Below, in pieces: positions 1 to 9,545 of a stretch of DNA of 64,000 nt. Each line of letters opens with the position of its first letter. Position 1 is the stretch's first letter. Made by a program: the position numbers and the translations under genes. This DNA comes from Morchella semilibera (lineage: Eukaryota; Ascomycota; Pezizomycetes; Pezizales; Morchellaceae). The notes below the pieces were generated by a model, which saw only the letters and a list, made by a program, of their open reading frames with translations, had not been told where the DNA came from and made no database searches. The DNA is taken from assembly GCA_009192285.1 (NCBI GenBank), contig WBVU01000011.1:248001-312000 (forward strand), read 5' to 3'.

Positions 1-1135
1 AACCAGACCATGGCCGTGATAGCCTTCGTGCTGTGCGCCCCCCCCCCCTCCCCCCAATCCCCCAGCAGCTAACAGCAGCACAGGGCCAGCAGCGGCATCG
101 GCATCGCCCTCTGGGGCTACACCTCGTACCTGCGCTTCGTGGAGCAGACAATGCACCACTACCCCGCGCCCGTGGCCAAGGAGCTGCGCCGCGGGCTCTA
201 CTACAGCATGTACGACCAGCCGCAGCGGGCCGTGGGGCACTTCCGCGCTGCGCTCGAGCGCTGCGCAGAGCTGGGAATGGACCCGCTTGCCGACGAGGTC
301 ACGGGCATCAAGATTGAGCTGGCGGCGCTCATGGAGAAGCACGGGATGCACGACAAGACCATCACCATCCTGGAGCATGTGCTTGACGAGGTGGCCGTGG
401 GCGCGGAGGCCAGGCGCGGGGCCGAGCGCACGAGGCTGCTGAGGCGCGGGGTCGCAGTGGGGTTGAAGCTCGGGGAGCTGTTTATGGTGCTGGAGAGGCC
501 GAAGGAGGCCGAGGAGCCGCTGGTCTGGGCTGTGCAGACGATGTTGAGGGAGCGGCGGCGTAGGGAGGGGCGGGGGCCGGGCGAGGACGACGAGGGCGAG
601 TGGTTGAGTGATGATGAGGCGGGGATGGCGCTCGAGAACCTGGCCGGGTACTATATGGCGCGCGAGCAGCACTTCCTGGCCACGCCGCTGTACCTCCAAG
701 CGCTGGAGCTGCTACCACCGGGGAACTGCCACGCGGTGGTATTAAGTATCACACCCCTCCCCCCCCCCACTCCACCAGGCTGGCTGGCTGACACATTATA
801 TCGCAGTGAACAACCTCTCGACGTCTCTCGCGCAGCAGCCCATCCCGCCCGGCGCCCCCATCACGCGGCAGCAACTAATCGCGGACTCGGCCGCGCCATG
901 GGCGCGCAAGGCGCTGCAGCTGTGCGCCGAGATCGCCCCGCCGGCGCGCACAGACGAGTGCGACTCGGGCTGCGTGGCGGCCACCTACAACCTTGGCGAG
1001 TTTGCGGAGATGCTGGGCGACCGCGGCGAGGCGCGTAGGCGGTATGGCGAGGCGATGAGTCTGGCGGAGGGGTTGGGCATGCGGGAGGGCGTGGAGAGGG
1101 CGCGGGGCGCGCTGGAGAGGCTGGCGGAGGTGTGA
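1..1135 (+). CDS. MGR3: Mgr3-like mitochondrial TPR protein (5' end outside window)
   Basis: This is the 3' part of a gene that starts before the window. The coding segments read 1-32, 84-745 and 807-1135. The first intron (33-83) has a GCTAAC branch point, and the second (746-806) rejoins A|TG to give the phrase CHAVVLMNNLSTSLAQQ. The first visible residues form a hydrophobic stretch (MAVIAFVLASSGIGIALWGY) that fits a single membrane anchor. TPR-type helical repeats follow, for example RGLYYSMYDQPQRAVGHFRAAL and an AEMLGDRGEARRRYGEAMSLAE repeat at the C-terminus. Known for the family: yeast Mgr3 is an inner-membrane TPR adaptor that, with Mgr1, delivers substrates to the i-AAA protease Yme1. 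The assignment rests on the membrane anchor plus TPR layout and the CHxVVLMNNLSTSLAQQ signature. A TPR protein of another name is possible. Confidence 0.75.
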
Positions 1136-2432
1136 TGCCGGCGGGCGGCGGTCTTGTATTGTAGGTTGGGGGAATGGCGTTTTGTCTTGTTGCGTGTTTC
1201 TTTGGTTGTGGCCTGGCCGTGGTAGCTGTGGGGCGGTGTGCTTGCGTATGTAGGGAGCATTTAAAGGCGGCCAGCAAGTACATAGCTACTTGGCATGGTC
1301 TAGGCTTTATTCCCACTCAATCACTCACTCACCGAGAAGCTGTACGGGTATATATTTGATTCGCGATTATGACATGTCAAGTGGGTCATGGATTATCACT
1401 CTTCACTCCAGCCCCACGCTGGGGTGCTGGCCCACCCATACAGCGAATTACTGGTCTGGCACCTTATTAGCACCAGACATAATCCAGGGGTGGTTTAAAT
1501 TCTGCATGTCGATCACTCACAAGCTCCTTGGAGGCAGGTAATTGATAGTTTATCAACATGCGATTATTTCCAGGCGTTGAGATACATTGTGGCCAGGAAC
1601 TAGGGGAAGAGGCTGTTATCTGTGGCCTTTACCACTACCTTGGAGTGGCTTCTTCCCGTAAGGCGGACATTAGTATCCAACATTCCAGATAGTAATAGAG
1701 GGAATATATACTCGAAACTCCACCTAGGAAGTATTTTCAGTTGGTGAATTTGGAATGTGCATCACTTTCCAGCACCCGGTACAGTGTGTGAATTATAGAG
1801 ACCTGAGTATACACTCCAGAGATTCGTGGCTATGTACCCAGTGATGCAACGACTCGATTTACCACCCACCATTTCAACCACATATGGTATACAGAGTAAA
1901 CACATCAGTATAAAGAATCCACCAACCATATTTACTAAGGCCTCACCTAACAGTGCAATCCCAAGCCATTGCATCACTTTTATATAGGGACCTACATGTA
2001 GTTTAGAAACTGGTTTGTTAATCCACCCCGTGTACGTAGGTACTAGTTTTTGTAGAGGTAGCCTTTGTGGACAGACTCTACGACTGCTGACACGGGCAGG
2101 GAGTGGAGGTTGGTTGGTGCATGCTAGCTAGCAGATCTTGTTGTCTCTTTTATCTCCCACGCAGGCCTAGGCTCGTGGGGGGGGGGGGGGTACGAGACTC
2201 ATACGGACACTGAGGTCCTGGTCCTGGTCCCTCTATTATAGGGGTTAGTATCGGCCGCTATAATTTGGCCGGAGATAGTGGTTCAACTGTGCACGCTGCT
2301 CATGTATGTATGTAGCTGGGATATCCGGAGAAACCTAACCCTGGATATCTTGCAACTGCACCTCTGGGAGAAAGTAGACCTTACGTTACAGAGCACCACC
2401 TGCGGCAGTAAACGGCATTGAATTACTACTAA
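1136..2432. other. intergenic region, no gene seen
   Basis: This lies between the 3' ends of the Mgr3-like gene and SOM1, which converge. I see no coding signal. It holds one TACATGTA palindrome at 1993-2000 and a run of about 13 G around 2178-2191, followed by TACGAGACT. That string recurs at the 26.35-kb inverted-repeat element and near 34.32 kb. Confidence 0.6.
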
Positions 2433-2812
2433 CTAGCCATCCACAGCTGTACCATCTTTCCAGGGCGGCGTCTCCACCCCCGTAACCTCGATCGTGATGT
2501 TCTTCCCTGACGCCGCATCCTTACACCTATATATGTGTATACAGAATTAATGATTAACCACCATCCTGCATTACCCCCCCCTCCCCCCCCCACCCCACTT
2601 ACACCGGGGCCGGGGACTTACCTCCGGAAAAGCCTGTCGATGGACCTGCACTGTATGACTTGGCCCACAATCTGGCAGTCCCACTGCTGCATCTCGAGCA
2701 GTGCGCACTGCGAGAGGTCGAGTGGCTCTTTGCGGCGGCGCCCCGTGCGGACGTCGGTGTTGAGGTGGTGGGCGAGTGCTGGCGAGGGGAAGATCGTGAC
2801 GGGTATGCCCAT
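2433..2812 (-). CDS. SOM1: Som1 family mitochondrial inner membrane peptidase subunit
   Basis: There are two exons, complement(2622-2812) and complement(2433-2526), giving 94 residues. The donor after the codons for LFRR is a consensus GTAAGT. Splicing to the ATATAG acceptor gives LFRRCKDAASGKN and a short tail ending ETPPWKDGTAVDG. The protein starts MGIPVTIFPSPALAHH, then has a basic patch (GRRRKE), PLDLSQCALLEMQQWDC and QCRSIDRLFRRC. This Cys-spaced core with the RLFRRC phrase is the Som1 family signature. Known: Som1 works with the Imp1/Imp2 inner-membrane peptidase that matures proteins sorted to the intermembrane space. The start at 2812 was chosen because the family begins just before the FP motif. 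An in-frame upstream ATG at 2905 would only add low-complexity His/Pro/Thr residues. Confidence 0.85.
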
Positions 2813-2857
2813 CTTGGTGGTTCGTCTTGGGTGGGGTAAATAAAATGGCCTTTCTTT

Positions 2858-2881
2858 GTGGGTGGGTGGGTGGGTGGGTGG
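2858..2881. repeat. (GGGT)n tetranucleotide tract upstream of SOM1
   Basis: About six tandem copies of GGGT lie 46-69 bp upstream of the SOM1 start codon. The G-rich strand is opposite the SOM1 coding strand. Four or more GGG runs spaced by single T residues satisfy the usual G-quadruplex pattern. The tract would lie in the 5' UTR or core promoter of SOM1. Confidence 0.85.
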
Positions 2882-4305
2882 AGATGTGTGGAGGTGGGAT
2901 GACACTCTGGGGCGGGGGGGCGTTTATATTGGGTACATAGATATTACATGTATTACTGCAGACACGCGTTTTACCAGGTTCACGAAAACACGGGATTTTA
3001 TTGAATGGATTGTTTGCTACTACAGTGCCTTTGAATGTCTATGGTTATGTATCCGGCGCATATCATCCTCCTCATCTCTCATCGGTGCTCGCACGTGGGT
3101 GCTGTATTATTCATAAGCTTTTTACCCCGTGCTTTCTTGGAAGCTTGTCCCAAACATAGGCTGTGACGTAGTTTGACCCGGATAAGTGGGTCGTTTGATC
3201 ATTGACATTTGTCTTGCGGGCAAACACCGAAAGTATAAATTGCCAAACAAACTTTCGAGGATCCCAGATCGGCCTGTCGCTGGAAAATCCAGATTTTTGA
3301 TTATATAGATTAATATCCACGAGGACATCCGGGGGGGTATTTCCTAATTTTTTTTTTATATTTTATTTTTCCCCTCTTCGTGTTTTCGATATTTTAAGAA
3401 TATCTGGAATGTCGCCTGTCCATGCAGTCCATATTCTGGAGATCGAGGGGCTATCATATTCGATATCTCCCCTCAGCGGTCGGTAATCGGACTTATCGAG
3501 TCAGGCGCCATCTCATGGTCGAACGGTGGTTCAGCCGACCACCCAGCCATCTCTCTCTATATATAAAGCTTCCCGTGAGCGATTCTCAAGGCTCACGTGG
3601 GGGAGAGGAAATTATTTGAATCTTGGCTGGGTCCTGCATAGGGTAGATACCGTATGGTAGGTTAGATCGATTTGTGACAAGGGTTGACCGATTCCGGAAA
3701 CAGAGGGGGGGGGGGTCTGGTGATAACCTATCAGCGTGCTGCACGCACGGAACTTCAACGAAACATGGAGAAGTAGCGTCTCCAGGAGGCATGATGTACG
3801 CACATATATTGAGGGGGGGAAGAGGGAAGAGATGAAGCGAGCACCTCGCGAAAGCAGGGGCGGAAAGCAGGCGTAAATAGAGATTAAAGATAGATACCAG
3901 GAACCTTTTATATGAGTGTGGGGCATATAATATGCCTATATAGCTGTTACCAGAGGAGGAGGGGGTGGGGTAGAAATGTTGGGGCGGTGGGGTGGAGGTT
4001 TTGTGTGCGTTGCGGAGAGGAAAAAAAAAGACCAGGAAGGAGGAGGGCAGCAACGCATCATAGACTGCGAAACACCAGGTGCACGTACCATTCATCACGT
4101 CCCATCATCCACACAGTTAGACGGGTACTATCGTCTGTTTCCCTTGCCCTTCAGGACACCCCCCCCTCCCTCTGTTGCCCCATCTATTCGCCCATTCGAT
4201 CAACCATCCAGCCTTCAATAAATACAAAATCACCATCGTTGCCACATACCTATCCAGTCCTGCCACTGGCTGTCATAATTCTTCTCTGCTGCCGCCTGTA
4301 CCATC

Positions 4306-4379
4306 AACTTCCCCTCCTCCCTCCCCCCCCCCCACCTCTCCCTCTCAATTAACCCCTCTATCGTTTCACCCCGTCTATA
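4306..4379 (+). promoter_or_regulatory. CT-rich tract before the TOM70 start codon
   Basis: An almost purely pyrimidine run, with one stretch of more than ten C, ends at the ATG at 4380. Pyrimidine-rich stretches just upstream of the start are common in promoters of well-expressed genes in filamentous fungi. The regulatory role is inferred from position only. Confidence 0.4.
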
Positions 4380-6716
4380 ATGTCGGCTCCTCCTATCCCT
4401 TCAAGTCCGGTTAGATCCGTCGGTATCACTCCACCAGACTCATCTCTGTGGACTCGTCTAACAACATTCGCCTCGGAAAACAAGGCTGTTGTTTACACTA
4501 TCGGTGCTGTGGTGGTAATTGCCGGGGCCGGTGGTATTTACTACGTCTCGCAACAGTCGCGAGAAGCCGGAAAGTCCGGAAAGGCTAAGAAAGATAGACG
4601 AAAGGATGTCAGGGACAAAGCTTCGTCGAAGGAAAAGAAGGTTGCAGATGGTGAGAACTCCAATTGGGGATTATTCATGCTGTCATGGAAGTTTTTTTTT
4701 TTTTTTTTTTGTGTGGGCTTTGTATGACGTATTGTGGGGCGCTCAATATGCTGATTGTTTATATGTTTCAGAAAGCCAATCCCAACCCTCAGAACAAGAG
4801 GAAGCTTATCCTGAAGTGGATGAGGAAATTTTGAAGACTTTGACGCCCGAGGTACATGGTCCTGTGCATTTTGGTATTTTTTTTTTTTTGTTTGTGGTGC
4901 GGGTGTTTTAACATTGGTCTCTATTAGCAAAAAAAAGATTATGCCAGCAAACTCAAGGCCGCCGGTAACAAGGCATATGGTAACAAGGAGTTTGACCTAG
5001 CTATCGAGCTGTACAGCAAGGCCATTCTCTGCAGACCAGATCCGATTTTCTACTCCAACAGATCTGCCTGTTACAATTCTCTGTCACAATGGCAAAAGGT
5101 CGTTGATGATACGAGTGCAGCCATTGCGCTTGATCCAGAATATGTGAAGGCTCTCAACCGCCGAGCTCATGCTTATGAGCAGCTTGAGAACTACAGCGCA
5201 GCCTTGTTGGATTTCACGGCCAGCTGTATTATCGATGGGTTCAGGAATGAGGGTGCCGCACAGAGTGTCGAGAGATTGCTTAAGAAGGTTGCTGAGGCAA
5301 AAGGAAAGGCTATGTTGGCGGCTAGGCCCAAGAAATTACCTTCGTGCACCTTCGTTTCCAACTATTTGCAAAGCTTCAGGCAGAAGGACCGGCCAGCGGG
5401 TCTTGAGGACTCCGCACCTCTGCAAGAGGATACTGGAGATTACCATTTGAGAACCGGTCTCCAGGCTGTGGAGAGAAAATCCGTTGACGGATACGAGGAG
5501 GCTAGTGAAGAATTTGAAAAGGCTATGCAGCTTGGTACAAACTTTGAGGCCTACGCGTTGAACTGGAGGGGTACTTTCAAATATCTGCGGGGAGACCCTA
5601 TGGAGGCGTTGGAGGATGTGAGCAGGAGTATCGAAACGGACACGACAATGACCCAGAGCTACATCAAGCGGGCCAGCATGCTTTTGGAACTTGGTAATTC
5701 TCTGCACGCCCAGCTATGGTGGGATAAACATGGAGGTTAACGGATATTACAGGTGATCGCGAAGGTGCTTCTATGGACTTTGCCACTGCTCTCGAGAAAA
5801 ATCCAGACGACCCGGATATCTACTACCACAGGGCGCAGCTCCACTTCATCCTCGGAGAATTCGCGGAGGCCGCCAAGGACTACCAGAAGTCAATTGACCT
5901 CGACAGGGACTTCATCTTCTCGCACATCCAACTTGGTGTTACGCAATACAAGATGGGCTCGGTTGCGTCCTCGATGGCGACGTTCCGAAGATGCATCAAG
6001 AACTTTGAAAAGACACCTGATGTGTACAACTACTTCGGAGAACTTTTGCTTGACCAACAAAAGTATTCAGATGCCATTGAGAAATTCGATACCGCGGTCG
6101 AAATGGAGAAGACAGCCAAGCCGATGGCGATGAACGTTTTGCCATTGATTAATAAAGCGCTAGCACTGTTTCAGTGGAAGCAGGATTTTGCTGAAGCCGA
6201 AAAGCTTTGCGAAAGAGCCCTTATTAGTATGTTTCGAGATTTTCTTTTGGATTTTTACCTTGCTGACTGGCGGGTTTAGTTGATCCGGACTGTGATATCG
6301 CTGTGGCGACAATGGCCCAGCTGCTTCTGCAGCAGGGCAGGGTAAATGAGGCGCTCAAATACTTTGAGAGGGCTGCTACACTTTCGCGGACCGAGGCAGA
6401 GATTGTAAATGCGTTGTCTTATGCTGAGGCTACCAGGACACAGCTTGAGGTAAATACTGTCCCTTTGAGATCCTAACTCCATGCATTTCATCCCATTTGT
6501 TTTTGTGGCGCACTCGATGATGATTCCGCTTTATATCATTGAAGGCCCCTTGGGCTATATGTTGATACTATGTTGATTTCTGAGTTTATGCCACAACCAA
6601 ACCTACGCACTCTCTCTATGATCGAGTACTGATTCGCAAAACCCCGGGGATTTTAGGTACAAGAGAAGTATCCTCAGTTGGCAAACAGACTTCAGGGGAT
6701 GGGCGGTATGAGATAG
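4380..6716 (+). CDS. TOM70: Tom70 mitochondrial import receptor
   Basis: There are six exons: 4380-4650, 4772-4851, 4928-5693, 5753-6226, 6280-6449 and 6657-6716. They give 606 residues, close to the usual Tom70 length. The N-terminus has a short intermembrane-space head, then a membrane anchor at about residues 36-56 ([20 protein letters not shown]) and a Lys/Arg-rich stop-transfer and linker region. After an acidic linker come tandem TPR repeats, beginning [23 protein letters not shown], whose first group forms the Hsp70/Hsp90-binding clamp in known Tom70. The later repeats (for example [19 protein letters not shown]) form the presequence and carrier binding core. The end is GMGGMR, close to known Tom70 C-termini. 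Role: outer-membrane receptor for carrier-type preproteins. Introns 1 and 2 contain long poly-T runs. All junctions preserve frame. Confidence 0.95.
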
Positions 6717-8658
6717 AAGACATGGAAGGGCTTGAGGGTTAAAGAGTAATAAAAGTACAAACAGGCATGGGTAAAATAAAAGTGTTTTACTTTTGTTACT
6801 AATGGACACAGCACTGGTTGCTATACTGGTGAAGTAAAGGCGGTGGCATTGGCTTGTTGACATGGAGGGAGGTCCGGATCAAAACGAGTAAAAGAAAAAA
6901 ACGGAGCATAGCGAGATCCTATATTTGTTTTGCTCCTGTTAATTCCTCATTTTTCATCTGGTTTCCTTTTGATTACATAAGTATCTCTTGGAGTTTTATT
7001 CATTTTTTTCTCTTTCTTTCGATATTCATCTACTATTCTTGTATTATGATCTTCTGGATGGGTTTCCTCTGTCTATTTTCACTGCCGTTCATTCGTTGTT
7101 GACATGTGCATGTATTCACAAGGAGATCCCTTACCTACTTACACTGTTACTGCTTTTCTAACTCGCATCCTCATCATCATCATCTGCATATACGTTTGCT
7201 CTGTGTATCGTTTGCTTCATATCAACACTAAATCCTCACAGCCCGCGGATACGGCATTCGTTCGACTTTGACCTTCCGCACCGTATGGGCTGGTTTTAAT
7301 CTCCGCTTCTTCTTTTTTTTACTTTACTTCACCTAGCTTCCTTTTTACGTCTTAGTTATAACTCCACTCCTATGCTTACTTCTAGTTGGAAAAGAAAATC
7401 GCCTTCGTGTTCATAATATTATTAACATTTTTTTTTTCAACCCTCGGGATTGGGTGCCGAGGTTGGGTGGTCATGGGGTGTCACTCGGTGTAGGCTAGGC
7501 TAGAGAGCATCGGGTGTCTTTATCCATACCACAACCCAGCGCGTTTGCATTATCGTTGGTATTTTTGTTTTGTTTGATGGCGGAGGGATTCTACTACCGT
7601 CCCACACGTCGTAGGCCGGATCCCTACTCTATACATACATACATTTGATGCGTTGCCAAGGAGATCGATCTTTCCACAAATGGGGGGGGCTCATAAACTA
7701 CAACGGCACAAACAAAAGCATCGTGGCGTGGCCTAGTGGTAATACACTGGGCTTCGTCATATGACCACAACAGGTTCAAGCCCTGGTGGGAGCAGTGGTG
7801 AGAATGCCCAATATGGTAGCGACGCTCTTGAGGGATGACTACTCATACACATAAGTCTTTTGTTGCCGGCTTTTTTTTATCATTTGACTGTGAGTTGTGT
7901 ATATTTTAGGGAACAGTGGTAGACAAATCCTCTCTCTACGGTACGTACATGTAGTTGTGGATGTAATCTAGTATATAGTAGATGTAGATAGTCACTACAA
8001 CAGAGACACAGCTACCTAGACACACCCAACGAACGGTTTGACAAGACGGACCGTGGCTGGCAATACCTCCGTTACATGTGTTGCTCCCCATTACTCGGGT
8101 TCTGTCCTGTGCGCAGCGCAACCAATCGGTCCGCTTCCGTCATGGGGTGTCACTCGGTTGCGTTTTTGTGGCTGTCGTGTTGGAGGCTCTCGTTTCCTTT
8201 TTAGCAAGGTACTACTTGGGGCTGGTGCAGTATGTGTGTTTGGTTTAGGGTTTTTAGTAAATTGGGGGCGATTCTAGGGCAACCATTAAGAGCGTTTGGC
8301 GCTACTGATATGGCTGGGTGTCCTTTTTTTGTTTGTTTGTTTACTTCATTAATTGTATATGGCTGGGTGTCTGTAGCGAGATGTGTGTTACTAGAGTACA
8401 TGTAGTAGTCGTGAAGGGTGCTCTACTTGGAATCTGGACGGAGGTTTAAGGTGTATAAAGTGACTTCTACGAGACAACCACGACCCGAGTGATAATCCAT
8501 GTACCCGCCATCTTCCCCTTATCAGATCCGTACCCCTGTCACGTTTGCCAAGCGATAAGCAGCCGATATCTTTCCTCTCTCGATCGCTCGCGAACAACAA
8601 CAAAGCTTCATTTCTCATCTCTTCAATTAAGAGCCGCAGCTCAAAAAGGACCGCAACA
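6717..8658. other. intergenic region with a SINE-like element and dispersed repeats
   Basis: No protein-coding gene is supported. The region contains the tRNA-derived element at 7721-7880, two copies of the 19-bp repeat TCATGGGGTGTCACTCGGT (7471-7489 and 8140-8158) and TACATGTA at 7946-7953 and 8397-8404. The stretch 6950-7440 is T-rich. Confidence 0.6.
7721..7880 (+). mobile_element. tRNA-derived SINE-like element
   Basis: A Pol III A box (TGGCCTAGTGG, 7729-7739) and B box (GGTTCAAGCCC, 7773-7783) lie exactly 44 bp apart start to start, the spacing in an intronless tRNA gene. The surrounding sequence does not fold as a working tRNA. The 7-nt flanks do not pair as an acceptor stem and the anticodon stem is mismatched. 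About 75 bp of unrelated body follow, ending in a run of eight T near 7870. Promoter boxes, degenerate tRNA head and non-tRNA body are the SINE plan. A decayed tRNA gene is the main alternative. The outer ends are approximate. Confidence 0.55.
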
Positions 8659-9545
8659 ATGCCCAAATGTGAGTTCGCACACACACCCCTTCATTTATGG
8701 ACTCTGAGTAATTGGCTAACAGACATCTTTTCGCGCTCGTAGTCTTCTGTTCGTATTCCCTTTTCTTCCGCCTTCACAGCTTATACTTAACTAACACGCT
8801 GCTGCTGCACAGGCGACTACTGCGACGTCTACCTCACCCACGACTCCATCAGCGTCCGCAAGGCCCATAATAGCGGCAGAAACCACCTCCGCAATGTTGT
8901 CGAGTACTACCAGCGTGCGCGCCCTCTCTCTCCCTCCTCTCACATCTAGCTAACCTCTCCTTTACACAGAAATCGGCCACGAGAAGGCCCAGTCCGTGAT
9001 CGACTCCATCACCTCCTCCTACGCCGCCGAAGGCCAGTCTATGCCCGGTCTTCCCAACGGCATGCCTGGTCTCCCTGGGATGCCTGGGATGCCCGGAATG
9101 CCCGGAATGCCTGGCATGCCCGGTCTCCCCGGCCAAGCCGCCTTCCCGCCACCCCCCTTTGGCTTCCCACGTACCTCCCCCCCCCCCTCTCCCTCTCCTC
9201 CTCAAACTTAACTAACACCCCACTCTAGCGCGCCCCGGACAAGCATTCCCGCCACCCTTTGGCTTCCCGATCCCCGGCCAGCCTGGCGCGCTCCCGCCGC
9301 CCCCAAGGCCCGGAATGCCCCCGTTCCCACCAGCAGGGTTCCCGCCGCCGCAGTTTCCTGGGGGACTGCCGCCGCCGCCGGGCGGTGATGCGGTCATGGG
9401 CGGTATGATCCCGCCGCAGATGATGGGCGGCATGCCGCCGTTGATGCCTGGGATGATGGTACCCCCGCCGGGGGGCGGGCCGCCGCCACCGCCGGGCGGG
9501 TTTGCGCCGCCACCTGGGTACGGGCAGCAGCCGCAGCAGAAGTAG
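8659..9545 (+). CDS. YHC1: U1 small nuclear ribonucleoprotein C (U1-C)
   Basis: There are five exons: 8659-8668, 8743-8748, 8813-8914, 8970-9170 and 9229-9545, giving 211 residues. The N-terminus becomes [17 protein letters not shown] only if the 6-nt second exon is used. It places Cys6, Cys9, His24 and His30 exactly where U1-C carries its zinc ligands. The finger is followed by [30 protein letters not shown], the conserved U1-C core. A Gly/Met/Pro repeat region (GMPGMPGMP) and a Pro/Gly-rich tail ending GYGQQPQQK come next. Role: U1-C stabilises U1 snRNA pairing with the 5' splice site in the spliceosome. Introns 2-4 have clear CTAAC branch points. The microexon donor (GTTCGT) is weak, which makes this junction worth testing. 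Confidence 0.93.

Larger units (their letters stand above)
2813..4379. other. divergent intergenic region between SOM1 and TOM70
   Basis: This is the shared upstream region of SOM1 (leftward) and TOM70 (rightward). It contains a GGGT tandem tract at 2858-2881 near the SOM1 start, TACATGTA at 2945-2952, a G-run near 3331 and another near 3706-3715. A long CT-rich tract leads into the TOM70 start. I see no supported gene; the short open frames here carry no recognisable motif. Confidence 0.55.

Noticed and set aside
3586-4098. 170-codon minus-strand frame between SOM1 and TOM70
   Set aside because: It has no recognisable motif, unusual composition and overlaps other frames; most likely chance.
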